Source: Saprospiraceae bacterium (GTDB lineage Bacteria > Bacteroidota > Bacteroidia > Chitinophagales > Saprospiraceae). Taken from it: a DNA stretch of 40,751 nt. Position numbers and translations under genes: made by a program. The stretch is taken from positions 1-40,751 of the forward strand of contig JAIXOO010000116.1 in assembly GCA_027486765.1 (NCBI GenBank). The letters are read 5' to 3'. Of the stretch, positions 17,581 through 25,814 are shown one piece after another. How positions within the stretch are numbered: the stretch's first letter is position 1; the number at the start of each line of letters is the position of its first letter. The notes beneath the pieces were generated by a model that did no database searches, was not told where the DNA came from, and was given only the letters and a program-made list of their open reading frames with translations.

Positions 17581-18263
17581 ATCCTTTCCATGAACCGGCC
17601 CTAATGATCGGCCTCACGCTGGGAGTATACCTATGGGGCCAGCAGCTTTTTTTAAAGTACCGCAAATCCTGGCTCAATCCAGTTCTGGTGGCCATTATCC
17701 TGATTGCTGTTGTGCTACAAGTTGGTAGAGGAAAAGTCGAAGACTATCTGGAAGCTACTCGTCCGCTGGTTTTTATGCTATCACCTACCGTCATTTGCCT
17801 GGCTTTGATTTTGTATGAACAAACGGCTGCTTTGAAAAAGAAGGCTTTGGCGATCGTTGTGGCAGTTTGTACAGGCGGGCTGGTCAATGTGGTAGTTGGC
17901 GTGTACCTGAGCCGCTGGCTGCAATTGCCCGAACCCTTTGTACAAGCCATGTCGACCAAAGCGGTTACTACCCCCATTGCGTTGGAGTTGAGCAAAGCCC
18001 TTGGCGGCGAAGCTTCTTTAACCGTAGCTTTTGTACTCTTGAGCGGGATCATGGGGGCGGTGTGGGGTTTGCCTTTTTTGCGCCGAGTTGGAGTTCAAGA
18101 TGAGATGGCGACTGGTCTGGCGATTGGTACGGTTTCACATGGCATCGGCACGGCTAGAGTACAGCAGGAAAGTGACCTGATGGCAGCAGCAGCGGCGTTG
18201 GCGATGGCTTTAAATGGGCTATTTACGGCTTTTTATTTGCCGTATTTGTACTTTTGGCTTTGA
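17577..18263 (+). CDS. lrgB: LrgB family membrane protein
   Basis: 228 residues with six or more hydrophobic segments. LrgB landmarks are FMLSPTVICLALILYEQ, MSTKAVTTPIALELSKALGG and AIGTVSHGIGTARVQQES. The family works with LrgA (antiholin-like) or as the plant PLGG1-type glycolate/glycerate carrier. The start ATG overlaps the LrgA stop, indicating translational coupling. A GGGCAACC hairpin (18294-18314) separates it from pyrD. Confidence 0.95.
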   Translation: MNPFHEPALMIGLTLGVYLWGQQLFLKYRKSWLNPVLVAIILIAVVLQVGRGKVEDYLEATRPLVFMLSPTVICLALILYEQTAALKKKALAIVVAVCTGGLVNVVVGVYLSRWLQLPEPFVQAMSTKAVTTPIALELSKALGGEASLTVAFVLLSGIMGAVWGLPFLRRVGVQDEMATGLAIGTVSHGIGTARVQQESDLMAAAAALAMALNGLFTAFYLPYLYFWL

Positions 18264-18293
18264 TTTGAATTTGGGTGACCACAACGATATAAA

Positions 18294-18314
18294 GGGCAAC
18301 CGCAAGGGTTGCCC
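18294..18314. repeat. GGGCAACC hairpin between lrgB and pyrD
   Basis: GGGCAACC (18294-18301) pairs with GGTTGCCC (18307-18314) around a 5-nt loop. There is no T-run directly after it, so it is a weak terminator candidate; it may be a dispersed REP-like hairpin. Confidence 0.6.
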
Positions 18315-18332
18315 CTACGAAAATGACTGACG

Positions 18333-19373
18333 ATGAATTTGTATCAAAACCTGCTGAAACCCCTGCTTTTTCGCATTGCGCCGGAACGGGCGCACCACCT
18401 CACGGTTGCTTTGCTCAAACTGGGCTTGGCGATACCTGGCCTGGGTGATGCTTTACGCAAAGCGTATCAGCTCAACGATGCCCGACTGGAGCGGCATTTT
18501 TTGGGTTTAAAATTTAAAAATCCGGTGGGCTTGGCTGCTGGCTTTGATAAAGATGGCCATCATTACCACGCTATGGCGGCTTTGGGTTTTGGGTTTGTGG
18601 AATTGGGAACGGTGACCCCCAAGCCGCAGGATGGGAATCCTCTTCCCCGTTTGTTTCGACTCCCTGCGGATGAGGCACTGGTCAATCGCATGGGGTTCAA
18701 CAACGCCGGGGTAGATGCCTTGGTGGAACAACTCAAAAAGCCTCGTCCGGCTGGCTTGATCATTGGGGGAAACATTGGCAAAAACAAATCAACTCCGAAC
18801 GAACAAGCACTCAACGATTACCTCTATTGTTTTGAGCGACTTTTTCCTTTTGTGGACTATTTTGTAGTGAATGTCAGTTCGCCCAATACGCCGGATTTGC
18901 GGGCTTTGCAGGATAAAGAGCCTTTGAAGGAACTCTTGTCTACTTTGCAAAAAAAGAACCATGAGTACCGCATCCCCACGCCAATTTTGCTCAAAATTGC
19001 GCCCGATTTAAACGAGCAACAACTGGATGACATTCTGGAAATTGTACAGGAAACTGCCATTGCGGGGGTGATTGCGACCAATACAACCATTAGCAGAGAA
19101 GGGTTGATCGCTGGGCCCATCGAACTGGAAGAAATCGGCGCAGGAGGCCTGAGTGGCCAACCCCTACGGGAGCGCTCAACGGAGGTGATTCGGTATTTGC
19201 ATCAAAAATCGGCTGGGAAATTGTTCATTATTGGGGTAGGCGGGATCGCTTCGGCGCGGGATGCGCAGGATAAGTTTGAGGCTGGCGCGGCGTTGGTGCA
19301 GGTGTATTCGGGGCTGGTGTACGCGGGGCCGGAGTTGGTGAAGGAGATCTGTGAGGGGGTGTTGGCGGGGTAG
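18333..19373 (+). CDS. pyrD: Quinone-dependent dihydroorotate dehydrogenase (class 2)
   Basis: 346 residues. The N-terminal extension with helix MNLYQNLLKPLLFRIAPE is the membrane/quinone tunnel segment of class 2 enzymes. The FMN barrel shows GLAAGFDKDG, VELGTVTPKPQDGNPLPR, NRMGFNN, the catalytic-serine motif VNVSSPNTPDLR, and IGVGGI for the phosphate group. It oxidises dihydroorotate to orotate at the cytoplasmic membrane in pyrimidine synthesis, passing electrons to quinone. It is 69 bp downstream of lrgB and convergent with the response regulator gene. Confidence 0.97.
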   Translation: MNLYQNLLKPLLFRIAPERAHHLTVALLKLGLAIPGLGDALRKAYQLNDARLERHFLGLKFKNPVGLAAGFDKDGHHYHAMAALGFGFVELGTVTPKPQDGNPLPRLFRLPADEALVNRMGFNNAGVDALVEQLKKPRPAGLIIGGNIGKNKSTPNEQALNDYLYCFERLFPFVDYFVVNVSSPNTPDLRALQDKEPLKELLSTLQKKNHEYRIPTPILLKIAPDLNEQQLDDILEIVQETAIAGVIATNTTISREGLIAGPIELEEIGAGGLSGQPLRERSTEVIRYLHQKSAGKLFIIGVGGIASARDAQDKFEAGAALVQVYSGLVYAGPELVKEICEGVLAG

Positions 19374-19425
19374 ACATTCTCGGCGTTAAACTTTTATAAC
19401 TTGAATTTTGAACTATCCGCGCAAA

Positions 19426-19583
19426 ATGTGCGACTTCTACGAAGTCGTAAAATCTTAACTACAACCATTTTCTACAAATGTGTGACCTCTCCGAGGTCAT
19501 CAGATCGACTTCGTAGAAGTCGTACATTTGTAGCAAAAATGTTGTAAATGAGTTTTTTACGACTTCGTAGAAGTCGCACATTA
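19426..19583. repeat. Nested inverted repeat with GACTTCGTAGAAGTC units
   Basis: Lies between the convergent pyrD and response regulator genes. The outer arms are 19426-19452 (ATGTGCGACTTC...GTCGTAAAA) and 19553-19581. The inner arms are CTACAAATGT (from 19472) and ACATTTGTAG (to 19533). Each arm contains its own small palindrome (GACTTC/GAAGTC three times, TGACCTC/GAGGTCA once). The rest of the 255-bp gap shows no gene. Confidence 0.85.
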
Positions 19584-19628
19584 TTGATTATCAATGCAAT
19601 TAATTCAGAATTCACGTCTTATAATTTC

Positions 19629-21008
19629 CTAATCCTCTTCTTCCCCTTCCACCACAATTCCATATTTCTCCAAGCGCCGATACAAGGCAAACCTCGTTAT
19701 ACCCAATGACCGAGCCACTTTCGATAATTTATTTTGGTGAAAAGCCAGGGCACGTTTGATCATCTCCAGTTCCATTTCCTCCAGGGTCATGCTGCCCACT
19801 TCGGGAAATTTGGTGCTGCCTTTTTGGCCACTGCCCGTAGGCGGCAGGTTTTTTTGGAAATCAGTGACGCTCAACTCATCACTCGTGCTCAGGAGTACAC
19901 TGCGTTCAACCAGGTTCTTTAATTGGCGGATGTTGCCGGGCAAGAGCAGGTTTTTTAACCATTGTTGGGCCTCCTTGTTGACGTACAAGTTGGGGCGATT
20001 GTAGAGGGTTTTAAGGTTGTTGACAAAGAAGTTGACCAACGCTGGAATGTCTCCCGGACGCTCGCGCAAGGCGGGCAATTTAACGGTGATGAGGTTGATG
20101 CGGTAAAAGAGGTCTTCACGGAAAGTGCCCTGGGTCACCATTTCTTCAAGGTTACGGTTGGTAGCGCAAACGATCCGTACATCCACCGTTTTGCTGCGAC
20201 TGCTACCGAGCGGTTCAAAAGTACGGTCTTGTAGTACCCGCAGAAGTTTGACCTGACTGGCTAGGTCCAGATCACCAATTTCATCCAAAAAAATGCTGCC
20301 TTTGTGCGCCATTTCAAATCGACCCATGCGGTCCGTTTTGGCGTCGGTGAATGCGCCACGCACATGGCCGAATAATTCGCTTTCAAACAAGCTGGCCGAA
20401 ATTCCACCCAAATTGACTTTGACGAAAGGGGCCTTGCTGCGTTTGCTATTGAGGTGCACGGCCTCGGCAATGAGTTCCTTGCCAGCACCACTTTCGCCAG
20501 TAATCAGCACCGGAGCATCGGTAGGTGCTACCCGCCCGATAGATTCGAGCAGTTCCAACAAATGAGGATCTTCACCCACAATGTTTTCAAAGTGGAATTG
20601 TTCATTCAGCCGTTTGCGGTTGGGTGATTGGGGCTTGGATTGGGCCAAATTGAGGATGGTGCGCACGGACTGCAACAAAGCTTCATTCTGCCAGGGTTTG
20701 GTCATAAAGTCAGCTGCTCCAATTTTCATACCTTCCACCGCCAACTCAATGCTTCCCCAACCCGTGAGCAAAATGACAGGCAATTGTGGCTGGATGGCTT
20801 TGATTTTCCTCAGGGTATCCAAACCTTCGGTTCCTACCGTTTCGATGGAAAAATTCATGTCCAAAATGGCCAGACGGGGGCTGTTTTTTTCCAAAAAAGC
20901 TAGCGCTTCCCGAGGAGAACTGGCGGCATGTACTTTAAAGCCCTCTTGTTGAAACAGGAGTGACAAGGAAGTTTGAATCGCATGATCGTCGTCAATCAGC
21001 AGGATCAA
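19629..21008 (-). CDS. Sigma-54-dependent response regulator (NtrC family)
   Basis: 459 residues. The receiver domain (1-115) has Asp6-8, phospho-acceptor Asp50, Thr82 and Lys104. The AAA+ domain (about 140-375) has Walker A GESGAGKE (171-178) and Walker B GSIFLDEIGD. The sigma-54 contact loop reads GAFTDA (218-223) in place of the common GAFTGA, keeping the key threonine. A Fis-type HTH lies at about 420-455. The start is TTG 21008, six nt after the Usp stop; no ATG fits the MILLIDDD receiver start. No kinase is adjacent. The tight coupling to a Usp gene suggests a stress-linked regulon; the target promoters are unknown. Confidence 0.95.
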   Translation of the reverse strand: MILLIDDDHAIQTSLSLLFQQEGFKVHAASSPREALAFLEKNSPRLAILDMNFSIETVGTEGLDTLRKIKAIQPQLPVILLTGWGSIELAVEGMKIGAADFMTKPWQNEALLQSVRTILNLAQSKPQSPNRKRLNEQFHFENIVGEDPHLLELLESIGRVAPTDAPVLITGESGAGKELIAEAVHLNSKRSKAPFVKVNLGGISASLFESELFGHVRGAFTDAKTDRMGRFEMAHKGSIFLDEIGDLDLASQVKLLRVLQDRTFEPLGSSRSKTVDVRIVCATNRNLEEMVTQGTFREDLFYRINLITVKLPALRERPGDIPALVNFFVNNLKTLYNRPNLYVNKEAQQWLKNLLLPGNIRQLKNLVERSVLLSTSDELSVTDFQKNLPPTGSGQKGSTKFPEVGSMTLEEMELEMIKRALAFHQNKLSKVARSLGITRFALYRRLEKYGIVVEGEEED

Positions 21009-21014
21009 GGTGGA

Positions 21015-21851
21015 TCAGGATTTAAAGATGAGTACGGGAATATTGACTTCTTGGATGATTTCGTGCGCCAGGCCACTGCGGAAAATGCGATCCCAAAACC
21101 CTTTGCGGTTAGCAGTCAGTGCGATAAGGTCAGCCTTTACTTCCTGCATGTAGCGTTCGAGGTGGTCCATGATGTCCTCGCCTTCCAGGATGGAGAAACT
21201 CACCTGGCGGTCTTCGTTGTCTTCCTCCACGGCACGCATGATTTTTTCCATCTGTTGTTTGGCCCAGGCCTTTTCGGCGGGGTCGTCGTTGACGTGGACG
21301 AGGTACAGGTGGGCGTTCAGTGCCTGGCACCAGGCAACCATTTTTTCAATCGAAGCGAGGTTTGCTACATCAAAATCCGTAGCATAAACGACGTTGGATA
21401 TCGGGGTAAATTGAGTGCCGGGTGGGGTCATCAACACCGGTGCTTCTGAATAATTGATCATTCGGGCGGAAAGTCCACCAAAAATTCGCCCGGCTAAACC
21501 CATGCGATTGCGCATACCCATGATGATGAGGTCTGCATCGTATTGTTCGGTAAGGGTTTCAATACTTTCCCACAACGAACCTCCCGCAATTACGCCCCTA
21601 ATCGGCAGTTTTTGATCAGTTGGGGCGATATTAGACTGGATGAATTGCCGCAGCTTTTGTAATTCTTCTACTTGCTCCTTGTCTTCTATTTCCGCCAGAT
21701 CACCCTCGTCTTCCTGCACTTTAAAGTCGGCACCATCCTTAATGTGGGCAATGTATAAGTCATTGTGCAAATGCCGGGTGAGATGCAAGCCATACAAAAA
21801 AGGCTGGGCACTATTGAGGTGATAATCCGTAAGGCATAAAATGGAGTCCAT
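21015..21851 (-). CDS. Tandem universal stress protein (two UspA domains)
   Basis: 278 residues as two Usp folds. The first (about 1-145) includes SILCLTDYHLNS, a long acidic insert (EDEGDLAEIEDKEQVEEL) and DLIIMGMRNRMGLAGRIFGG. The second (about 150-278) includes NVVYATDFDVANLAS, VHVNDDP and DLIALTANRKGFWDRIFRSG. The first domain has a partial ATP-type G-2x-G-9x-G pattern (GMRNRMGLAGRIFGG); the second ends in EIIQEVNIPVLIFK. Usp proteins respond to starvation and stress. Co-transcribed with the sigma-54 regulator downstream (6-nt gap). Confidence 0.92.
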   Translation of the reverse strand: MDSILCLTDYHLNSAQPFLYGLHLTRHLHNDLYIAHIKDGADFKVQEDEGDLAEIEDKEQVEELQKLRQFIQSNIAPTDQKLPIRGVIAGGSLWESIETLTEQYDADLIIMGMRNRMGLAGRIFGGLSARMINYSEAPVLMTPPGTQFTPISNVVYATDFDVANLASIEKMVAWCQALNAHLYLVHVNDDPAEKAWAKQQMEKIMRAVEEDNEDRQVSFSILEGEDIMDHLERYMQEVKADLIALTANRKGFWDRIFRSGLAHEIIQEVNIPVLIFKS

Positions 21852-21868
21852 TGAACGAAATCTTTGAA

Positions 21869-21964
21869 AGGTTCCAAGGTTTCAAAGTTCCAAAGTTCCA
21901 GGGTTCGGGATTCCAAGGTTGGCACTCAACCCCGGAACTTTGGAACTTTGGAACCCTGGAACCT
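21869..21964. repeat. GGTTCC-type inverted repeat, copy 2
   Basis: Fills the gap between the Usp start (21851) and the TerC stop (21972). The left arm has GGTTCCAA and TTCAAAGTTCCAAAG units; the right arm has CGGAACTT, TGGAACTT, TGGAACCC and TGGAACC. The period is 8 bp. It has no U-tract on either strand. Confidence 0.88.
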
Positions 21965-21971
21965 TAGAGCG

Positions 21972-22973
21972 CTATTCTGCTTTTTTAGTTTGGACTTCCC
22001 GGATTGAATCTTTTGCCTCCTCGCGGCGTTGCCGCAACACTTCGGGCAAAGAAGGAAGAATCCCTGCTGCCAACGAAAGTGCAATGACCACGAGTGAGAG
22101 CCATTCTGGTAAATCAAGATGGTGCACCAAAAACATTTTAATGCCCACAAAAGCAAGGATTACCACTAAGCTATACCGCAGGTATTGAAACTTGTCCAGC
22201 ATGGAAGCCAAAACGAAATACAAAGAACGCAGCCCTAAGATAGCAAAAATATTGGAGGTAAATACCAGAAATGGATCAGTCGTGATGGCGAAGATGGCCG
22301 GAATGCTGTCGAATGCAAAAAGAACATCGGTGGTTTCAACTACTAAAAGGGCAATGAATAAAGGCGTTGCCGCTGTGGCACCCCCAATTTTCACGAAAAA
22401 CTTTTGGTCATGAAAACCATCTGTAACGGGAAAAAAACGTTTGGCTAAAGCTACCAAAGGGTTTTTATCCACCTCTACATCTTCATCGTGAGAACCCTGA
22501 CGCAACATCCGATAGGACGTATACAAGAGGATGCCACCAAAAATATAAGTGATCCAGCTAAAGCGATGCAAGAGCGCCGCACCGATCACAATCATGATGC
22601 CCCGGAACAATACAGCCCCAATGATGCCCCAAAACAGCACCCGGTGCTGGTATTTCTGTGGAATCCGGAAATAGGCAAAAATGACCGCAATGACAAAGAT
22701 GTTGTCAATGCTCAGTGATTGTTCTACCAGATAACCAGTCAGGTAGGTGATGACAGCTTGTTGACCCGAATAAGGGGCGCCTTCTTCGTGTACCCAGTGG
22801 TTTTCGTAAGCAAAATAGATGAAGATGCTAAACAGCAACGAAAAGGAAACCCAAACTCCGGTCCAGCGAAATGCTTCTTTGGCACTGATGTTGTGCGCAT
22901 CTTTATTAAAAACGCCCAAATCCAGGGCGAGTAAGGCAGCGACTAATACTAAAAAGCCAATCCAAATTAACAT
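21972..22973 (-). CDS. TerC family integral membrane protein
   Basis: 333 residues from ATG 22973; the longer in-frame reading lacks a plausible N-terminus. It is polytopic (about 7-9 helices) with the TerC/Alx signatures LALDLGVFNKDAH, GYLVEQSLSIDNIFV and VVETTDVLFAFDSIPAIFA, acidic residues that line the ion path. The family includes E. coli Alx and tellurite-associated TerC, linked to manganese homeostasis. It is 120 bp upstream of the Usp/regulator pair on the same strand but separated by an inverted repeat, so co-transcription is uncertain. Confidence 0.95.
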   Translation of the reverse strand: MLIWIGFLVLVAALLALDLGVFNKDAHNISAKEAFRWTGVWVSFSLLFSIFIYFAYENHWVHEEGAPYSGQQAVITYLTGYLVEQSLSIDNIFVIAVIFAYFRIPQKYQHRVLFWGIIGAVLFRGIMIVIGAALLHRFSWITYIFGGILLYTSYRMLRQGSHDEDVEVDKNPLVALAKRFFPVTDGFHDQKFFVKIGGATAATPLFIALLVVETTDVLFAFDSIPAIFAITTDPFLVFTSNIFAILGLRSLYFVLASMLDKFQYLRYSLVVILAFVGIKMFLVHHLDLPEWLSLVVIALSLAAGILPSLPEVLRQRREEAKDSIREVQTKKAE

Positions 22974-23020
22974 AATTGTGAATTCTGTTGATGGTAAAGC
23001 GATTGATGGGCTAAGGAGCA

Positions 23021-23045
23021 ATGAACAATTTGCCCCACTACTAAG
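23021..23045. repeat. Relic of the palindromic promoter element, copy D
   Basis: ATGAACAATTTGCCCCACTA followed by CTAAG matches the outer end of copies A and C with a 5-nt deletion that destroys the TATTTTTG box. No second arm is visible. It lies about 50-70 bp upstream of terC, in the opposite orientation to that gene. Confidence 0.6.
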
Positions 23046-23129
23046 GTAATGATAGGTGTTTTTCCACACAATGATTTCTTCCGAAATACAAAGTCTTCAT
23101 TCAACACCATAAAGAGGACAGGAGTTCAG

Positions 23130-23164
23130 GGAAAAAAAGAAGGGCAATCGAATGGATTGCCCTT
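23130..23164 (-). terminator. Intrinsic terminator of tRNA-Cys
   Basis: AAGGGCAAT (23164-23156) pairs with ATTGCCCTT (23148-23140) on the minus strand, then C and TTTTTTT. It lies 16 nt after the tRNA-Cys 3' end. Confidence 0.88.
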
Positions 23165-23179
23165 TTGGTCGAAATTTTG

Positions 23180-23250
23180 AGGTCGGAAGCGGATTTGAAC
23201 CGCTGTACGAGGTTTTGCAGACCTCTGCCTAGCCGCTCGGCCACCCGACC
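23180..23250 (-). tRNA. tRNA-Cys (GCA)
   Basis: A 71-nt cloverleaf: acceptor GGTCGGG paired with TCCGACC (one G-U), anticodon stem GAGGT/ACCTC with loop CTGCAAA (anticodon GCA), T loop TTCAAAT, and discriminator U as expected for tRNA-Cys. CCA is not encoded. It has its own promoter and terminator. Confidence 0.95.
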
Positions 23251-23288
23251 CTGTAGTCGTCAAAACGCGCGATTGCGCTTTGGAGAGG

Positions 23289-23319
23289 CAAATATAGGGG
23301 AAGGAAATGGGTTGCGCAA
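23289..23319 (-). promoter_or_regulatory. Promoter of tRNA-Cys
   Basis: On the minus strand TTG (23319-23317), 20 nt, TATATTTG (23296-23289). The -7 box is identical to that of tRNA-Phe and sits at a similar distance (about 38 nt) from the tRNA 5' end. Confidence 0.75.
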
Positions 23320-23344
23320 GAGGGGGTGAAAAAAAAATGAAAAA

Positions 23345-23440
23345 AGTTCCAGGGTTCCAAGGTTCCAGGTTCCAAGGTTCGGGGTTCCAGGGTTCAGGCG
23401 CTAACCCTGGAACCCCGAACCTTGGAACTCTGGAACCTTG
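23345..23440. repeat. GGTTCC-type inverted repeat, copy 3
   Basis: Arms of 8-bp and 7-bp units (AGGGTTCC, AAGGTTCC, AGGTTCC on the left; CTGGAACC, CCGAACC, TTGGAACT, CTGGAACC on the right). It ends 7 bp from the ligA stop and starts about 25 bp upstream of the tRNA-Cys promoter. Confidence 0.88.
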
Positions 23441-23447
23441 TAGTTGT

Positions 23448-25583
23448 TTATTCCAGCATCGCCAAAAACTCATCCTCCGTCAAAATCATCACCGTACCAA
23501 TCTCCCGAGCCTTTTTCAACTTAGACCCCGCCTCGTCTCCTACCACCAGAATATCCAGGTTTTTGCTCACGGCGCTGATGTTTTTGGCACCCGCAGCCTC
23601 AGCTTTTTCCTGAGCTTCTTTGCGGCCCATTTTGTTGAGGGTTCCGGTAAAAAGGATGGTTTTGCCGGAAAAGACCGCACCTTCAGCGGCGACTTTGGGG
23701 CGATCTTCTTCGGTTTGCGTCAGGTTGACCCCTAGTGCCTCCATTTGCTGCAAAAGCTCAATGTTGCGTTCGTTTTGAAAAAACTCGATCGCATTGCCAG
23801 CTACCACGGGGCCTACGTCTTTGATTTTGGTATAGTCTTCAATTTGCCAGTCTTTCAAATCCAGCACGTGGTTGATCTCTGCCGCCAGCAGTTTGGAGAC
23901 TTTTTTGCCCAAATGGTGAATGCTCAAACTGTACAGGACGCGAGAAATGGGGTTCTTCTTGGCTTTTTCAATCGCCGCCTGCAAGTTGGTCGCCGATTTT
24001 CCACCAAAACCTTCCAATTGCGCCATCTGGGCATAATCCAGTTTATAAACATCGGCAAAATTGCGCACCCAGCCCAGTTCAAAAAACCGCTCCACGATTT
24101 GTTTGCCCATGCCATCAATGTCCATCGCGTCTTTGGAAACGTGGAAAATGATGCGTTGCAGGTCTTGCGCACCGCACACACAATTCGGGCAACGCCAGGC
24201 GGCCTCTTCCCCTTCGCGCAGTAACTCTACTGGGGTTTCAGTATTGTTGATCGGGCAATGCTTGGGAAAAACAATCGGGATTTCGCTGCCGTCGCGCAGT
24301 TCATCCATGGCCTTGACGATATAGGGAATCACATCCCCGGCGCGTTCAACCAGTACGGTATCGCCCAAGCGCAGGTCGCGACTGGTAATGAAATCTTCAT
24401 TGTGTAGGGAAACCGAAGAAACCGTTACTCCAGCCAATTGCACTGGATCGAGTTTGGCCACCGGCGTGATCGATCCAATTTTACCCACCTGGTATTCTAC
24501 ATTGAGCAATTTGGTGGTGGCCTGTTTGGCTTGGAACTTAAAAGCAATGGCCCAACGGGGGTGGTGGGAGGTAAAGCCTGAGCGTTCTTGTAACTCCCGG
24601 CTGTTGACTTTTGCTACCATACCATCAATTTCGTAGGCGTAGCCTTCGCGTTGCTCTTGCCAGTAGTTGCAGAAATCGATCACCTCCTGGATGTTTTTGC
24701 AGAGTTTACGCTCTTGCACAGGGACTTTAAAGCCCAGTTTTTCGAGGGTCTCCAAACTTTCCAAATGGGTCGAAAATTGGCCCAAAACGTTATTGCCGTC
24801 TTTGTCCACCGCGTAACCGAGGGTATAAATAAAGGCTTCGAGCCCGCGTTTGGCTACTTCTTTGGGGTCTTTGATGCGCAAGCCTCCGGTAGCGGTATTG
24901 CGGGCATTGGCAAACAGCGTGATCCCTTCCGCAGCGCGTTTGGCGTTCATTTTTTCAAAAATATCCTTGCGGATCAGTACTTCCCCGCGCAACTCTACCC
25001 GGTGGATGCCGTATTGGGAAAAAGCTGCTTTTAGGGGGATAGAGCGGAGCACCTTGGCGTTGTTGGTGATTTCCTCTCCAATGCTGCCGTTCCCACGGGT
25101 GGCAGCGCGCACCAATACATCGTTTTCGTACACCAGGGCAATGCTGCCCCCGTCAAACTTGGGTTCTACGCCGTAAGCCAGTTCTGTCTCTGGATCAATG
25201 TTCAAAAAACGTTTGATGGAAGCATCCCAATCATTGAGGTCTTCGGCATTGTAAGAGTTGGCCAAAGAGAGCATGGGCGTGAGGTGTTCGACCTGAGAAA
25301 AATCTTCGGTCAAATCTGCGGATACCCGTTGGGTGGGGGAGTCCGCGTTCACCAGTTCAGGGTGCGCAGTTTCGATTTTTTCCAACTGCTTGAACAGCTG
25401 ATCGTATTCATAATCACTCAGGACGGGGTCATTCTGGATGTAATACCGCCATTCGTGGTAGATGATCAGGGCGCTCAAGTCGGCGTGTTGTTGGTCTGCG
25501 GCCTGGGTATGCACCGCGTGGTCCGCCTGAAGGTAGGCCTTCGAGCGTTCGTACAGGGATTTTTGGTCAGATTGGGTGTACAT
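23448..25583 (-). CDS. ligA: NAD-dependent DNA ligase LigA
   Basis: 711 residues, slightly longer than the usual 670. Domains in order: Ia NAD-binding (YYIQNDPVLSDYEYDQL), adenylation with KFDG (Lys142 as AMP acceptor) and TRGNGSIGEEIT, and the OB fold (HHPRWAIAFKF, GKIGSITPVA). A four-cysteine zinc finger region (CPINN, RCPNCVC) follows, then a helix-hairpin-helix array and a C-terminal BRCT (about 635-711, FTGTLNKMGRKEAQ). It seals nicks during replication and repair. The start ATG 25583 gives a complete Ia domain. Confidence 0.98.
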   Translation of the reverse strand: MYTQSDQKSLYERSKAYLQADHAVHTQAADQQHADLSALIIYHEWRYYIQNDPVLSDYEYDQLFKQLEKIETAHPELVNADSPTQRVSADLTEDFSQVEHLTPMLSLANSYNAEDLNDWDASIKRFLNIDPETELAYGVEPKFDGGSIALVYENDVLVRAATRGNGSIGEEITNNAKVLRSIPLKAAFSQYGIHRVELRGEVLIRKDIFEKMNAKRAAEGITLFANARNTATGGLRIKDPKEVAKRGLEAFIYTLGYAVDKDGNNVLGQFSTHLESLETLEKLGFKVPVQERKLCKNIQEVIDFCNYWQEQREGYAYEIDGMVAKVNSRELQERSGFTSHHPRWAIAFKFQAKQATTKLLNVEYQVGKIGSITPVAKLDPVQLAGVTVSSVSLHNEDFITSRDLRLGDTVLVERAGDVIPYIVKAMDELRDGSEIPIVFPKHCPINNTETPVELLREGEEAAWRCPNCVCGAQDLQRIIFHVSKDAMDIDGMGKQIVERFFELGWVRNFADVYKLDYAQMAQLEGFGGKSATNLQAAIEKAKKNPISRVLYSLSIHHLGKKVSKLLAAEINHVLDLKDWQIEDYTKIKDVGPVVAGNAIEFFQNERNIELLQQMEALGVNLTQTEEDRPKVAAEGAVFSGKTILFTGTLNKMGRKEAQEKAEAAGAKNISAVSKNLDILVVGDEAGSKLKKAREIGTVMILTEDEFLAMLE

Positions 25584-25603
25584 TGGATGATGGCTTTAAG
25601 CAA

Positions 25604-25761
25604 AGGAACGGTTTTGAAATAAAGTAACAAATTGACCGGACTCTTTTTCGATTTTGCTACGTTGCTCCTCAGTTGCGTAGTACACTATGCGCCTTCCTCG
25701 CGCCTAGCCAAATCAAAAAATAGTCGACTCAGTTTGTTATTTTATTTCAAAACCGTTCCTC
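25604..25761. repeat. Inverted repeat element between the CxxCH protein and ligA
   Basis: Near-perfect outer arms contain GGAACGGTTTTGAAATAAA (from 25604) and its complement (to 25760), extended by GTAACAAA/TTTGTTAT. The core has an imperfect dyad with CTACG/CGTAG and GCGCCTTCC-GCGCC. At about 157 bp with no ORF, it resembles a MITE. It occupies most of the 231-bp gap and lies 21 bp before the ligA start, so it could carry ligA transcription signals; I see no consensus promoter. Confidence 0.8.
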
Positions 25762-25814
25762 ATCCAAAATTAATCCTTTCTTTCGATTTTGGAAAATTAA
25801 AACTATTTTTTGTT

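Noticed and set aside
23345-23440. Peptides with repeated EPWNPEPWN-type residues across the GGTTCC repeats
   Set aside because: They are translations of an intergenic inverted repeat, open by chance in several frames; not proteins.
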